DNA of 64,000 nt from Areca catechu. Its lineage: Eukaryota; Streptophyta; Magnoliopsida; Arecales; Arecaceae. Below are positions 49,394 to 61,927 of this stretch, in pieces (position 1 is the first letter of the stretch; the number at the start of each line of letters is the position of its first letter). The notes below the pieces were generated by a model that ran no database searches, was not told the origin of the DNA, and saw only the letters and a list, made by a program, of their open reading frames with translations. The stretch lies in NCBI GenBank assembly GCA_021397845.1, contig CM038040.1, positions 43,791,088 to 43,855,087 on the forward strand, written 5' to 3'. Made by a program: the position numbers and the translations under genes.

Positions 49394-49999
49394 CTGGCTC
49401 AGGATGCGAGAAGTTTCTTGTATGGTTATGCAATCTAATTGTTATATATTTTTTACTCCATTTATTTTTTGTTGTTGTTTATTTCTTGTTCTGTATAACA
49501 TGAAGAAGGGATTTCGGACTATCCGTTGATGTAAAAAAAATGTTTATTGTTAACATCTATTGATTACTGAATATCATTCATGCTAAAACATCTTCATTTA
49601 GTTGGTTTATGAGAGGAGTAAAACGCAGCGAGCCAAGGCTAATTTACTTTTACTGAAACCAGGATGTGGTTTGGATCCGTATCCTTAAATTATTCTTGCC
49701 AGGTGCTTACAGCAGGACAAGAAATGCCATCATCAGAAATGTGGACTGACATTACCCGACTCAGTCCTTGTTTTCTTGTCTTGTGAAGTTGCAAGAAAGA
49801 ATTTATTCCTTGAGGGTAACCAGTACGTGATAGAAGGGAATACCCCAGGAGTGAGAAGATCCACTTAGAAGGGTTTGGTACAAGGATGTAAGCAGTCTTA
49901 ATCTACAAATATTGTTTGCATTTTCTTCCATTATGAGAGGCTATCTGATGTGGAACTGGAATGGAAAATTGGTAAGAGAGATTGTTTTTTTGTTGTGAC

Positions 50000-50773
50000 T
50001 AGGGGTGTCGGTAGGTCCCAACGTATGTGTTAGATTCAAAACACGAATCTAAGCCCGATTAAACTTTATACCCCCATTTCCAATATTAGATCCAAAAAAG
50101 GATGGAACATTGGGTTGGTTTTGGATGGAAATCGGGTAGCTAACCAATTATTTTGCCTTGCTTTTAGACTTTTTTTTAAAAAATTGTTTAATAGATCCAA
50201 AATGCTATCTCATGAACTGAGAAACAAGGAAAAAAAAAAAAAAAAGATAATACAAAAAATACAAAAATTGTGCCCAAAAGAGGACATATATTCGAACTTT
50301 ATTTTTGTTATCTAAAGTACCCATGCAACAAAAAAATATGGAGGAAAAAATCCTAAAATAATTAGGCTTAGTATAGATGTTAAATCATAACAAATATATT
50401 CAAAAGACTAACTATTAATAACAACTACTGACTATAATCACATGGTAAGGATTTTCGTGGAACAAGATGGCTTATAGTTTGATTACTCTCTGTTTGAATA
50501 TAAAAAGATTGAAATGTAAATACAAATGCGCACACACATACACACACATGTATATGTGCATGTATGTATACATATAATTTAGGTTGGATTTCAAGTTTTT
50601 GGATATGGATAATGCCTAAACCCTGACCCGAGCCAATATGACCGGGTCTATCTTTAGGATGCAAACCAAGCATGGTAGATTATTAGGTTAATTTCTCATG
50701 CCCAAATCAATCCTATATTTCATCTAAGTTTTGGACTGGATAAACGGGTTAGCAATCTCCATTGACATCCCTA
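50000..50773. mobile_element. hAT-like element with TAGGGRTGTC ends, 774 bp
   Basis: TAGGGGTGTCGGTAGG on the left and CCATTGACATCCCTA on the right are inverted relatives. CCCGATT and GGGT words are sub-terminal, as in the 26754 and 30594 elements. The flanks GTTGTGAC and TGCATGGC do not match, so either a boundary is off or the duplication has decayed. A CA/TG microsatellite lies at 50525-50570. Confidence 0.6.
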
Positions 50774-52181
50774 TGCATGGCTGTTAATTTTTCGACTCAC
50801 TTTCTGGAGGTTGTAGTCATGAAAGCGTTATACGTAGTTTACAGGCTTACAGCTTTTTGGTGATGGCCCACATAACTCCTTGAAGTTTAGTCTCTTGACT
50901 TGAAGCTTGAGTTATATATATATGGATACAAAGAATCATGCAACATTCCCTCCGGCAGTCTGTACACTGACCGATTTCTTTCCATGGAGTGATTTCATAA
51001 AGAGGAAGAATGACGCTGCAACTTTTTCCTCCAAGATGGCTTTTGAGTTGAAACTATTGACCCTCCCAAGGTTGGAGACTGGGAGTTTGGATTTCATCTC
51101 TATCATGGAAGCAGCATTCATGATAATGGAGGTTCTGAAGTTGACCTTGGAAAACTGTGATCTCTGATATCAGATTTTTTAGCCCAATTATAACCTACCT
51201 TATAATCATAATCCAATACCTACAAACAATTCAAAACCAAAATGACAATGGCAACATATTTTGCTTCCAGTTGCTGATTATTTATGGGATATTGACCTGG
51301 AGTTTTGGATGAAGTAAAAGGTATTGCAGAAGGATTGCTTAAGCTAAGTTTAGATGGTCTTGATGCCTGAAAATCTTCTGCTATGTGATTAGAGACACAA
51401 CAAGTCCTATTGTCTATACATTGACTAAACTGAAATCGGTTCGAAGTCCAGGCTACGATGTTCAACCGTGTCACTTGATCTCACTTGACAAAGAAAATGG
51501 AGAGTCTGAAAAGCTACAAGTCTATCTTGGATTCTTGAGAATGAAAGAAAAAAAGTAAACAAGGCCGGAAGAAAGCCAAGAAATCTCATGCTTTCATTTT
51601 CACATATTGATGGAGAACCAAGTTTGGTACACTGGTGTGCAACAGGTACATGAGCTCTCTTTGATAAGAAAAGATGTTCAAATCTATGTAGAAAGGTTTA
51701 GGAAGAGGAGAGGAAAACCCGGTTAACATGGGTGGACGTTATGATGGAAGTATCCCAAAAGCCTGCAACGATACCAAAGGTTAGCCTTAATTGGAATGAT
51801 TAGACAAAAAGGATTTGCAAAGGAACGCCTCCAAATAGTTAGGACAATGCTTGACTACAGTGGTCATTTCTATAATTTGTACATGCGAAGAAACTAACTT
51901 AATGTCAAAATGCCAATTTTGAGAATAGTAGAAATCACCTAGCTTTTCCTAACTCTCCTTCAGAAGAACTTATGCAAATTAATCCAGAAAAGTTTTATAA
52001 AATATTTTAATCCAGAAAAAATAAAGCACAAAAGACCAATATGAAGTACCTTCATGAAATTGAATTAAACTTTAACAAAGGGAGCCAGAAAGTGCAGGAA
52101 AAGATCCATTTGGGAAGAATCTACATATTCTGCAACTTGCAATAAAATTAACGAATGTTTCGCAGTTTCAATCCATATCTG

Positions 52182-52211
52182 ATACCCTCAAAAAAAAAAA
52201 AAAAAAAAAAA
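52182..52211 (+). mobile_element. tail-only retroposon insertion
   Basis: ATACCCTC followed by about 22 A is flanked by ATCCATATCTG (52171-52181) and ATCTATATCTG (52212-52222), which match at 10 of 11. It looks like a poly(A)-tailed retroposon reduced to its last few bases. The pre-tail text differs from the ACC of the 17241 insert, so a different parent is likely. Confidence 0.6.
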
Positions 52212-53751
52212 ATCTATATCTGCATAATGAAAAATAAAGAACAAAGATAAAAATATTAGAAAAACTGGAGCTGAATTACTGGTTCATTACAAGCATGATG
52301 GAATACCTAGTGTAAATATGGTGTTTGGGAGGCCTTTTTCTTTTGTGGGGAGAGGGGTTATATTGTGCTATCAAAATCAGCAACCCAAGGTACTTGATGC
52401 AGGTCACCAAGTGGATGTTGTTCCTGCGACATTGCAAGATTGCAATTCTTAAGAATGAAAATGGGGCTCAGCTTCCAGGAAAAGTGTCTATATTGCAAGA
52501 CAGAAAGTGAAAGTACAACATGACTCAAGATTAGAAGCACTAGAAAGAAAGAAAAATCAAGGAAAAGTTATACCTTGCGTACTCGAGTTCTAGAAAACTT
52601 ATTACAGTATCAAAAATCTAGCATTGTCATGAGAGTAGCCACATACTTCCTGTTTGAAATAACAAATGCCTCATGAGTTAGGAGATGGTCGTTAAAAGCG
52701 AGAAGCGATAGACAAGAAAAGGGATTGCGGTATCAGAAGATAAGTGTCAGAATTTTACCTTTGCTGTAGGACATCATTTGCAGGCAATAAGTAGTGTCCA
52801 AAGAGAAGCGAGCAACTTTGAATCAGCATGGTAGCGATCGTTCACAGATGCAATTAGTTGAACAATTTACACAAAGTTCTGAACAAAAATTGCTGCATGT
52901 AAATTTTCATAAGAGAACTCATAAAGCTTGGTACAATAGCAATTAATTAACGAAATCTGAATCACATTAGTTCTTTTTCATTTTTTTCCTTTTATGCAGC
53001 ATGAGGTAATCAAAACTAACAATTTAAGCACAATATGGTGGAGAATTCATCATATATGTCGCAGGCTTCAAACCGGTCTTTGTATCAAATAAGAGGACTG
53101 CAACTTAGAACCTAAAACCAGAGTACGTAAGTAGAAACAAATTTTCACAAGCATGAATTATTTGTAAATTAATTAACCACCAACATTTAGAACAAAGAAA
53201 GAAAGGTTCAGTCGATCAATCCACAAAAGTGATTAACAGATAGAAACCAATGCATTTGATCGAGCAAAAGTCAAGAGTGAATTGGATTGCTGAAAGTCTA
53301 ATGACCGGTCAATTAGGCAGTTCTGCACCCATCCTTTTGCTCCCGACTGAAGACTTCCCAATTCCTTCAAATCACCTTCGCTTTGGTGATGATATATTTT
53401 GCTTATACCCTGGATTCAATTTAGTCAGCCTTTACTTATTTAGAACTTCTAATCGGCCGACAAGAAGGCCGAGGACTGCTTGTTACTCTCCATGTCGCCA
53501 ATGGTACAAACAGACAACAAAATGACCAAAACTTATACAAACAGAGAAGAAGTAAACCAAACTAGGAATCAGGTTGACAGTTATTTGGATTGTCTAAGAA
53601 AAATAATCATAACACAACCTTGAACATTTTCCATCCATGTTCCACTTTGTAGAACACCGATGTTCAAATACAAGTCAGATTATAAAATTTAAATGACAGA
53701 TAAGTATAAAAATATACCTAAAGTATTGCATTGCCACTATCTAATCCCCCA

Positions 53752-54636
53752 TCAAATCCCCAGCCTTAAATCCACAACAGGTCTTGGACTGCTCTCACTG
53801 CTCTCCATTGGTGGTGGCAAGTTGAGGTCCAAAACATAGTTCTTGGTCAATGAAGAAGAACTCACCATTTGGTCCTCTCCCCTCTCCCAGTGGCACCTCT
53901 TGTGCCCCCCAAGAGCCTGCCCACTAGAGAAACCCTTATAGCATAGATTACAATTGTGAGCAGATCTTGATGCCTCACCTTCCACCCATGCTTTCTTTCC
54001 ACCGACCTCACAACGGACCACTACTTCCTCTCCTTCGCTCCTTGGATTCTTCTGCCTCCCTCCGCGCTGAGGCCACCCGAACACCACCTTGCTACCAACG
54101 GTCACATCGATGACGTGGTCATCCCTCGGGGGGCCGTTGGCCAGCATGATGAGGCTGGCGGCGACTTGGTACTCCTCGTCGGAGTATTGGGCCGCCCCGG
54201 GAGATGACGGGCGGCGGAAATGGGGCGGTGGGTTGATGCCACGCCACTGGCGCTCGGGGTGGCAGCGCATGTGGCCAAAGAGAGCCTTCCACGAGGAGAA
54301 GCGCTTGCCGCACTCGGTGCAGGGTGGAGTGGTCTTGGGGGTGGCGGTGGAGGTGGAGGCGGCGGCATCCGGTTTCCTTCGAGGGGGTCTTGGCTTCTTC
54401 GGGGTGGCGGTGGTGGGGGGGTAGGAGGCAAAGTCCGGGGACGGGAGGGGAAGGTTGAGAGTTCCGGAAGAGAAGACTCCGCCATTGGAGTTGGTGTTGG
54501 TCGTGGACCAGTGGAGGAGTGGCGGAGCGGCGGCCAGGGTTGGGGGAGGAGGAAGAGGAGAGAAGATGTTTTTATGGTGGGGTTGTGACTGGGGAGAGAA
54601 TCCGATGGTGGTGGTGGCGTTCGTGGAGGCGTCCAT
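53752..54636 (-). CDS. C2H2-EAR transcriptional repressor, ZAT2/ZAT3 (DAZ1/DAZ2)-type, 294 aa
   Basis: Single exon, ATG at 54636-54634. Two zinc fingers: CTECGKRFSSWKALFGHMRC, HPERQWRGINPPP (C106, C109, H122, H126) and NCNLCYKGFSSGQALGGHKR, CH (C229, C232, H245, H249). The second has the plant QALGGH signature; the first has WKALFGH instead. The EAR repression motif LDLNLPPP lies at 269-276 and a second DLRLG at the C-terminus. A Lys/Arg/Pro basic patch (KKPRPPRRK, 80-88) may be a nuclear signal. First-finger extension and overall layout recall Arabidopsis ZAT2/ZAT3, which act in the male germline below DUO1; that role here is inferred from family memory. It should be nuclear and bind DNA. 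It is convergent with the NRG2-like gene, about 4.4 kb away. Confidence 0.9.
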   Translation of the reverse strand: MDASTNATTTIGFSPQSQPHHKNIFSPLPPPPTLAAAPPLLHWSTTNTNSNGGVFSSGTLNLPLPSPDFASYPPTTATPKKPRPPRRKPDAAASTSTATPKTTPPCTECGKRFSSWKALFGHMRCHPERQWRGINPPPHFRRPSSPGAAQYSDEEYQVAASLIMLANGPPRDDHVIDVTVGSKVVFGWPQRGGRQKNPRSEGEEVVVRCEVGGKKAWVEGEASRSAHNCNLCYKGFSSGQALGGHKRCHWERGEDQMVSSSSLTKNYVLDLNLPPPMESSESSPRPVVDLRLGI

Positions 54637-56264
54637 GGTAGGAGGTGGTTACGTTGGTCTGGGAAGTCAAGTGGGAAACGCGGCCTTCTGAAGAGTTCAA
54701 AATGATGATTGGAGGGGAGGGGGGGCGGTTCGAACCGTTACTCCCCCTCCCGGCATCAGTCTACGAGGACCCGACCCAAAATCCAGCACCCGATCCAAAA
54801 TCATACCCGACCCGCTAAGGACCCGACCCGACCCGAGTTTAGAGAGAGATCGATGGAAAGCGACGGTTGTTGGTTTGCAATGGACCGCTCCTCATCCATC
54901 GACCATCACCGCTATAGTGATGCCGGGTCGGGTTGCTATCAGGACTGATTTCGGGTGTAGTTATTAAAATTGATCCAAAGACCTATCCGGCTAAAGACCA
55001 AAAGGCCATTTCATCATGTCATTGGTCCCACCACAGGATCAACGGATCGGATAGAATTATGACTAAAAAATATTATTTTTTTTAAAAATAAAAACTTAAA
55101 ATATTAAAAATATATAATATAAAATGTCACATTATTGGTAATTTTATTTAAATATTATTTTTTTAATAATGTGGATCCATACTCTATATCACTCTTTAGT
55201 TGCATAATAAAGGAAAAGAAAATTCATTTATCTTTTTTTAAAGATATATTGATATTTTTATTTTTTTAAGTAATAAAACTTAAAAATATCTAAACAAACC
55301 AAACAAAGTACATATTTTTTTAATTTAATTTTGTAGTAAAAAAGGAAATGGGAATTGATTTTTTTTATTGAAAAGAAATGATTATAGAGATGCTAAGCAA
55401 ATAACTCTCATTAAATAAATATAATTTTTATAAGGCATCGTAACTCAACCATGGTTTGAGAGGTTAGAGCTTCTTTTTTTTTTTTTTTTTTGATGGAACA
55501 AAGAGAGGGTGGGGTAGGAGAAGAGCTTCTTCAAACAAATAGCAAAGGTTTGAATTTTCCTACCCTTCTACTCCACTTACTTTTGGACTCACGGGTTATC
55601 ACATCTGGTAGGTTTGATCCGGTTCTCATTGTGGCATTTGCATTTTCAGATTCTACCACAAAAATGATGGGAGCCTGTGTGATTTTAACAACCATGTTAC
55701 CAACCATGGTTGCAAAATCAAAAGCTGACTTATCAATCCATTCTGGAGAAAAAAAAAGGGATTATTTCGACATCATTGCAAAAGACTGGTGATGTTAAGC
55801 AATTGGATTTTTGTGCACTGGACCTCCGAATAAATACAAAGGAATTATGCCCAATCTCTAAGAGGGGAAAGGGATGCAGTGGCCTCTTCACGTGATTTTA
55901 TACTACTTGATTTGATATTCTCGTCAGGATGCTGATCCATCTGTGCCCTAGTTCAAATCAGCAACACCGATGAGTTAAAAAATTCAGATCCCAAGGACCT
56001 AAATCTAAAACCAGTTGCAGAAAGGCAAAAAATTGAAGAAGGGATTGCAATATAAAGTGTTTTCAAGATGCATACACACTTATTTAAAACTGCAAAGTGT
56101 GGTTCAACCATTCATATGTACAACTAATACACAGACAGTCTTCAGTGTAGTTCCTATCTTACTTTTAAGAAACCAAGAAGGGAAATGGAAAGATAATTTG
56201 ATGCAAGTAAAGAAGCAAGCCTTCAATATACGATAACAAGCTGTTCAGACATAACCACAGATTA
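54637..56264. other. intergenic, upstream of the zinc-finger gene
   Basis: 54700-54960 is GC-rich, with ACCCGACCCGA repeats, and probably promoter-proximal. 55050-55440 is AT-rich. A truncated SINE lies at 55476-55521. 55600-56260 shows nothing recognisable and precedes the stop of the next gene, so it should include its 3' UTR. Confidence 0.5.
55476..55521 (-). mobile_element. 5'-truncated SINE, 46 bp, with 10-bp target duplication
   Basis: T(16) plus GATGGAACAAAGAGAGGGTG and GGGTAGGAGA lies between exact AGAGCTTCTT copies (55466-55475 and 55522-55531). The insert resembles the first 45 bases of the minus-oriented SINE at 27221 (T run, GGTAAACCAAGAGGGTGAGG, GG). Confidence 0.7.
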
Positions 56265-59200
56265 TCAGCTGTACACCTCGGTCTTATCATCAAAAATTTC
56301 CCAGTCATCATCAAGTGATGCATCATCATTCTCCCTGACATATCCTTCCAGAAGATGGCTTTCAGCTGACTTTTCATTAATTCTTGGGTTCTCTCTGTCT
56401 AAAGGATGAAGAACTTGGTCAGAGAACAACCTTGTATTATATGAAGAGCTGGTTGAGGATGCTGAGCTGCAAGTCAGCAATGTTGTTGATTTGTTGAGTG
56501 AAGTATGTCGTCCATCAACTCTTTCTTTCAGCAACAGCACATCCTCACAAATGACGGCCATCTCTCCTCTGCAAAGTCATGTTCTAATTAGTTAATTTCT
56601 TCTCATCCATACATGTTCTAACATTGTTGATCACATGAGATACATTTTGTTGATTTGAAACAACTTCGGATATATTGTTCACTGGAAAGAAAAGAATGCG
56701 CTATGTGGACTTCAACATCCCCAGTTTAAACTGATGGTAAATTTATGGTTAAGAACTTAAGATTATTGTTTCCATGTAAAAGCACTTAGTGAGTTAAACC
56801 ACAAATACATGCAATACTCACTACACAAGAAAATCACACTGCAGACGAAGTTTTGGAAAATAAAAGCTTGCGTACATTTGGAGTTTGCAAACAAATTCGA
56901 AGTTAAATTATCTAAGCATGTGGAAACTTACTGCAAGATGTCAACAATGCAGCGATGATCCATTAAGAACTCCCTCAACTGCAACAGAGTAACCAGAAGA
57001 TTATAATGCTGCTGACTAGCATTTCATTCTTAATGCAGGTGGAGTGTTTATGGCACAAATATATACCCTTTTTTTTTTTTAACCATATACTAGAGCATGG
57101 CATGTATGATGCATGTTGCCATTGAAGAAGGAAGAAGAAAGCTTCATGAGAGCTCCACTCCAGAGTTTGGGTTATATAGTAGAATTTATAAATGGTTACC
57201 TTGGAGTTCTCCTCTGCTTCCTGTTGGAGTCTTTTGGACTCATGCTCTATGGTCACCATGATGGCCTCCTGCTCCTTAAGAATATGGCGAGCCAATTCTT
57301 CCTTTTCAAGCTTTTCCTGTACAGCTCTGGCCCGTGCTTCCTCTGCAGCAGCTAATTGAGCTTCAAGACTTTGGCGAACCTAGCAAGAAGGAAGCTGAGG
57401 TCAGGAGCAGAAAACACAAACCACAGGCAAAATATATAGCATTGCACATTATCCATTGTCCGCCTACAACTTATAAAGCATGTAAGCCATTCTGTTGAAA
57501 TTATATGTAACATATCAATGACAATCAATTTCAACAATGCCAAAGGAATTACTCAACCTGATATTGGTTTTCCATAACTACAGTAGAGACAATAACGGGT
57601 TGAACCAAAATGTGTAAAGGAATACAATTAACTTGTGCATTTGTTTTTGTGAACTTTTGGCAAATTCCTCTGTATTTTCTAAATTTTGAATCTATGAACT
57701 TACTTGAATTGCTAGCAAAGACAATTTTAAAGATAAAAGGTGTAAAAAGGATCACTTTCATGGATGTTGAGTTCTCTGAGACAACTCAGAACCAAGGGAT
57801 GGGGAAGACCTCGCAAATGGGGGAGGGAGGAGTTAATGGCAAAGGAAGATGGTGGTGTTAAGGGTTCCTTGACTGCTAGCAGCCTAGCACTGCCCTGTAG
57901 TTGGACAACTTCATGGAAACTCTAGTCAAGGGGAGATTTGATCATGCATGTGTGCATGTTAGAATTTATCCATGTAATATTGCCTAAATAATCACTTGTA
58001 GACGTAAGTTGTGGCTCCATGTTTTGCTTTATAAACCTGGACTCCACAAAAGTTTAGCCTAATCAGTAAAGTTGCCTATTCCAATTACTTGGAGATGAAA
58101 CTAAAGTCCTACCTAGATCAGGGATCTTGAAGGTTTACAAAACCAGCAACTATATATATGAGGGCTCCAGTCCTCTCTCTAACTCGTATCAAGATACACC
58201 CACCAATTTGCCCACCAATACTCTACATGGAGAATGAGGAGAGAGAAGAGCAGTATGCTTAGTGATCTCTAGTAGATTGTTCTTCAGTTTGGCTTGGATT
58301 ATGGGAGTATTATGGCTATTGTTAATGCAAGGTATGAATCCAACCTTAATACTGTTTGTGATTTTCCTTGATCATGAGAACAGTGATCCTATGCATTATT
58401 GTACATCAACTTATATGTTATATGTAAGACCAGAGCACCATGGTTCGTGTTCTATATGACAAAGCAAACCATGGCAAGATCAGAAATCTTAGATTGAAAT
58501 ATTTTTTTGGGTCAAATCCTATCAAATTTTGGATTAAAGAACTCTTAAATCTAAAATTAATATATAATGGTTTCGTACTGATTTTTGGAATTAAAAAGGT
58601 GTAAATCACGGGGGTTTAGTTTTCTGATGATCAGATGGTGCTCTTGCTGCCAGTGAGATTATTAAAAAAAGGGTCCATTGGAAAGAGATTTGTGTTCATG
58701 AACATGGTTGCTTGATTCAAGTACTACCAACATCATGGTGGCTACCACATTATAGGCTGGTCGCTGGATATCATCATAGCAAGGAGAAAGCATAAATTCT
58801 TCTATGAAAGAAAGAAAAAAAAAGCTTACAAGAGACCACCAGCCCCACCATGCCAGACTAGTCACCGGGTGGTATATTGGCAACATGGTGGCTGACCGGT
58901 GAGTACCCTCTGGCTGGCCATCTCTATGGTCAACCACACTAATGGCCACCATCCCTTTCAATTTGAGTTCCCACACTCTCATCATTGGCTGCTGGCATCA
59001 AGGTGTCTGTCAGTTTTTCCCAATAGTTGGATAGCCAATGCGTGGTTGCCTGTCTTACAAGGTTCCCACACTCTCATCATAGACTATGACGTGGCCATGG
59101 GAGGGTTGGATATGGTTGACCATGGCTGCTCTTTGTTTCCTTCCCTGGTTTGAATTAGGAAAGGAAAAGGCATGCTAGGTCAAGCCTACGGTTCAGGTCA

Positions 59201-60479
59201 GTTTTCCAGACCCAAACCTTACTGAACAAAGGATTGTGGGCTGGTTTGCTTTGGGCTTTATGATAGGCCAGGTTGATTGCATTGAGCTTTGGTGTAATTC
59301 AAATAATAAATCTTGTTTAGGAACCAGAATTAATCTTAGTCCATGAAAATAATGGCCTAATATGACACGTTACTTATAATCATAGTTTCCTGTCCAAATT
59401 TCATGAAAATTGGATCCAGCTTGAGCAATTAGGCTCAGAATAGGATGAAGAACATTGACAATTAGTTCTCAATAACTGCTAATCTTGCAATAATGGTATA
59501 TTGTTATTTTATTTACTATAAATTATTTATTGTTTACTTTCATTCATCATTAGAAAATTCTGATATGTTTCATATAGCAGCAAAGGGCCCAAAGCATGTT
59601 AGGGACTTTCAAATAGCTGAACTTTTAAGATATTTTTCTTCTATTGCATCAAGGATTTAAATTGCATAATTGTGTGTTGGAATGCAATAAACCCAGAGGT
59701 AACCAATCCAATTCTAGTAAATGTTCAACCGTCTGTCTTATATTCCAAATTGTGAGGAATTTTAATTTCTCTCTTCTTGGTTATTTATTGCATTCAAGTT
59801 GTTGAATTATGACTTAAATCCATGATATTGCACCAGAAATATTAAAAGAATTTGGGAACTGAACGTTGATGGTATGATATGTGATATTTCAAATCCTTAG
59901 TACATTTATATATTTGAAACTTCAAAGAAAGCTCTGGATGCGAGAGCATTGAATGCATCTGCCACACAACTTACATGTGAAACTATAATCCTTGGACAGC
60001 TATAACCAGAAAGTTTTACTTAAAAAATTTAAAAAACACAAATAATACTTATTCCATGGTAGAGAAAAGCACGCAAATAAGAATATAAATTTAATGTACT
60101 TCTTTTTTTACCTCATCAAGGATTAAAAGAGATTTGTTTCTTTCATCTGACGTATTGATAAGCCGGGACTGAAGCTCCTGAACTTCAGTTGTTACCATAG
60201 ATTTCTCACAATAAACTTCCCCAGCTCTCTGCCAAAATCAGAAACAACATCAGTTCCCTTATCATGAAACTGAAGAATAAATCATAATAAAATCGGGTGC
60301 ACCACCTTATCATTTGATTTTTGTGCATGTTTCACCATCTGTTTGAGGTCCTCCACCTCAGTAAGAATATCTTGACCAGCCATGATAACTTCTTCTTTAG
60401 CCTGTTTGGCTCTCTCCTCACAAAGCTCTACTGCTTTTACCATATTAATAACTGATTCCAAGGCAGATGCTAATGTTTT
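56265..60479 (-). CDS. plant coiled-coil protein, CUE/UBA-family-like, last five exons
   Basis: Exons on the minus strand: 60479-60306, 60228-60112, 57379-57200, 56978-56932, 56568-56265 (TGA 56267-56265). All junctions are GT-AG and keep one frame over 273 aa. The text is heptad-like: LESVINMVKAVELCEERAKQ, DILTEVEDLKQMVKHAQKS, EVQELQSRLINTSDERNKSL, LEAQLAAAEEARARAVQEKL, EKEELARHILKEQEAIM and LREFLMDHRCIVDILQGEM. It ends in an acidic tail with DDDWEIFDD. I remember this C-terminus from plant proteins annotated as CUE-domain or ubiquitin-system components, but the CUE region is N-terminal and not visible here, so the name is tentative. The first exon is upstream of 60479 and was not found; the entry is 5'-partial. 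Confidence 0.8.
57380..60111 (-). other. intron of the coiled-coil gene, 2.7 kb
   Basis: Flanked by GAG|GTAAAAAAAG (60112/60111) and GCTAG|GTTCGC (57380/57379). Open frames inside (57549-57861, 58662-59153) have no family signature. No element with readable ends was found. Confidence 0.7.
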
Positions 60480-61300
60480 CTGCACAATTTTCAATAAAGA
60501 AATTACATCTACTATGACAGTAATTATAAAATATAAGTTCTTAGCCAAGTGGTGAACAACCCAGCCCTACGCTTGCTTTGAGGAGGCCTTAAACAAGCAA
60601 ACTTCTTTGAGACTTGAAAGAAGCAAAAACAAAGACAGATGCACACATAAAGTACCATAGGAGAAGATGGAAATTATAGCATGCAGCTACCAACATTCTA
60701 AGCAGAAACAGTGTATGATCCATAGTTATTCAAAAGAATATAAAGTGGGTAAAGACAAAACAGCCAGAACTTAAAAACACAGCTAGAGTTGGCAGAAACA
60801 AGATTGTGAAATATCATGCCCAATTTGATGGCTAATCAGTGAATGCATATGTAGAAACTAAACAGATCATTGGCTCACTTTCCAGTGATAAAGAAGAGCA
60901 AAATTAAAAAAGAAACAATTATATTTCATAGTCAGTGTAATCCACGTAAGATACAGATATATATGAGCGTTGAGAACATATTCAGGTGGCTTGACTGTTA
61001 AGAGGAACAATTGTGAAGAGCCACCATAAAAAGTGAAAAAAAGAAATGGCTAAAGTTACTGCAGTGGAGGTTGTTTGAGTTTGGAATTTTGCCACTGGCA
61101 CCCCAACTGGACATAACATTATGAACTCCTGTCACATATAGATGGAATTAGTCTCATATTATATACTTCCATTATCTTAGATATTTGTTTAACCTCATCT
61201 GATTCAGAGAATTGCAACAGCCATTTTTACTTAATTGGCCTAAAAGTTGCAGGCTCCATCACCGGACTTTATATTAAGATAAGGAAGTAGTCCTTTCACC

Positions 61301-61515
61301 CAAGGATTCAGGTCCCGGTGGGACATCCCACAGGACATTGGGACGGGGTATTATCCCGTGTGTTAGGACAGGACATCCTACTAGCATTCAAGTGTCCCAA
61401 TCGGAATACCTTGGGACATCCCTTGTCCTGAATGTCGGGACGGGGCGGGATGCCCGATGCATCCCGTTCCAGGAAAAAACCGGGACAGCCCTGTCCCACG
61501 GGATTTAAAACCTTG
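61301..61515. mobile_element. GGGACGG-type hAT-like MITE, 215 bp, exact 8-bp target duplication
   Basis: The ends CAAGGATTCAGGTCCCGG and (inverse of the right end) CAAGGTTTTAAATCCCG both lead into GTGGGAC. CTTTCACC flanks both sides (61293-61300 and 61516-61523). The interior repeats GGGACATCCC and GTCGGGACGGGGCGGGATG. It is the best copy of this sub-family. Confidence 0.9.
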
Positions 61516-61927
61516 CTTTCACCTTCTTTTTTTCTCTTTTCTTTATTCAAGAATAAATGCAGTTAAACAGGGGATAAATTGCAAGATGGAAAATGGAAAA
61601 AAAGGATCTATAAGGACGAATGAAAAGGAGATGAAATATGAGAAATTCACCTTAATTTTTTAAACTATGTAACTCATGTGTAACATAATGCGCCAAAAGT
61701 AACTTGTGAGCAACATCTCCATTTTTCACAATTAACATATCCACATTTTTTCAAGCAATTAATCATAAAATTAAGTCCAAGTTTTACATGAGGTAAAAAC
61801 AAAGCAATACTACCTTAAATCTGTTTTTAGAAATTCATCAAAACCATGAATTTAAAAAGAACAAAAATTCTCAGAGAAGTTATTGTCATACTGCATTTGC
61901 GTATTCCTTCCCTTTTTCCTTCTAATC

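Larger units (their letters stand above)
49394..53751. other. intergenic region between convergent genes
   Basis: It holds the 3' flank of the NRG2-like gene and, at the right, that of the minus-strand zinc-finger gene. Apart from the element at 50000-50773 and the tail insertion at 52182-52211, no feature is recognisable. Open frames at 50907-51167 and 53250-53525 have no family signature and were not called. Confidence 0.5.

Noticed and set aside
50907..51167. 86-aa plus-strand frame
   Set aside because: No family signature, no splice partner and an unremarkable composition for this length.
54102..54588. Pro/Gly-rich frames overlapping the zinc-finger gene
   Set aside because: They are other-frame shadows of 53752-54636.
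58662..59153. Opposing frames in the intron of the coiled-coil gene
   Set aside because: Repeated CACACTCTCATCAT and GGCCACCA words suggest repeat DNA. No domain was seen.
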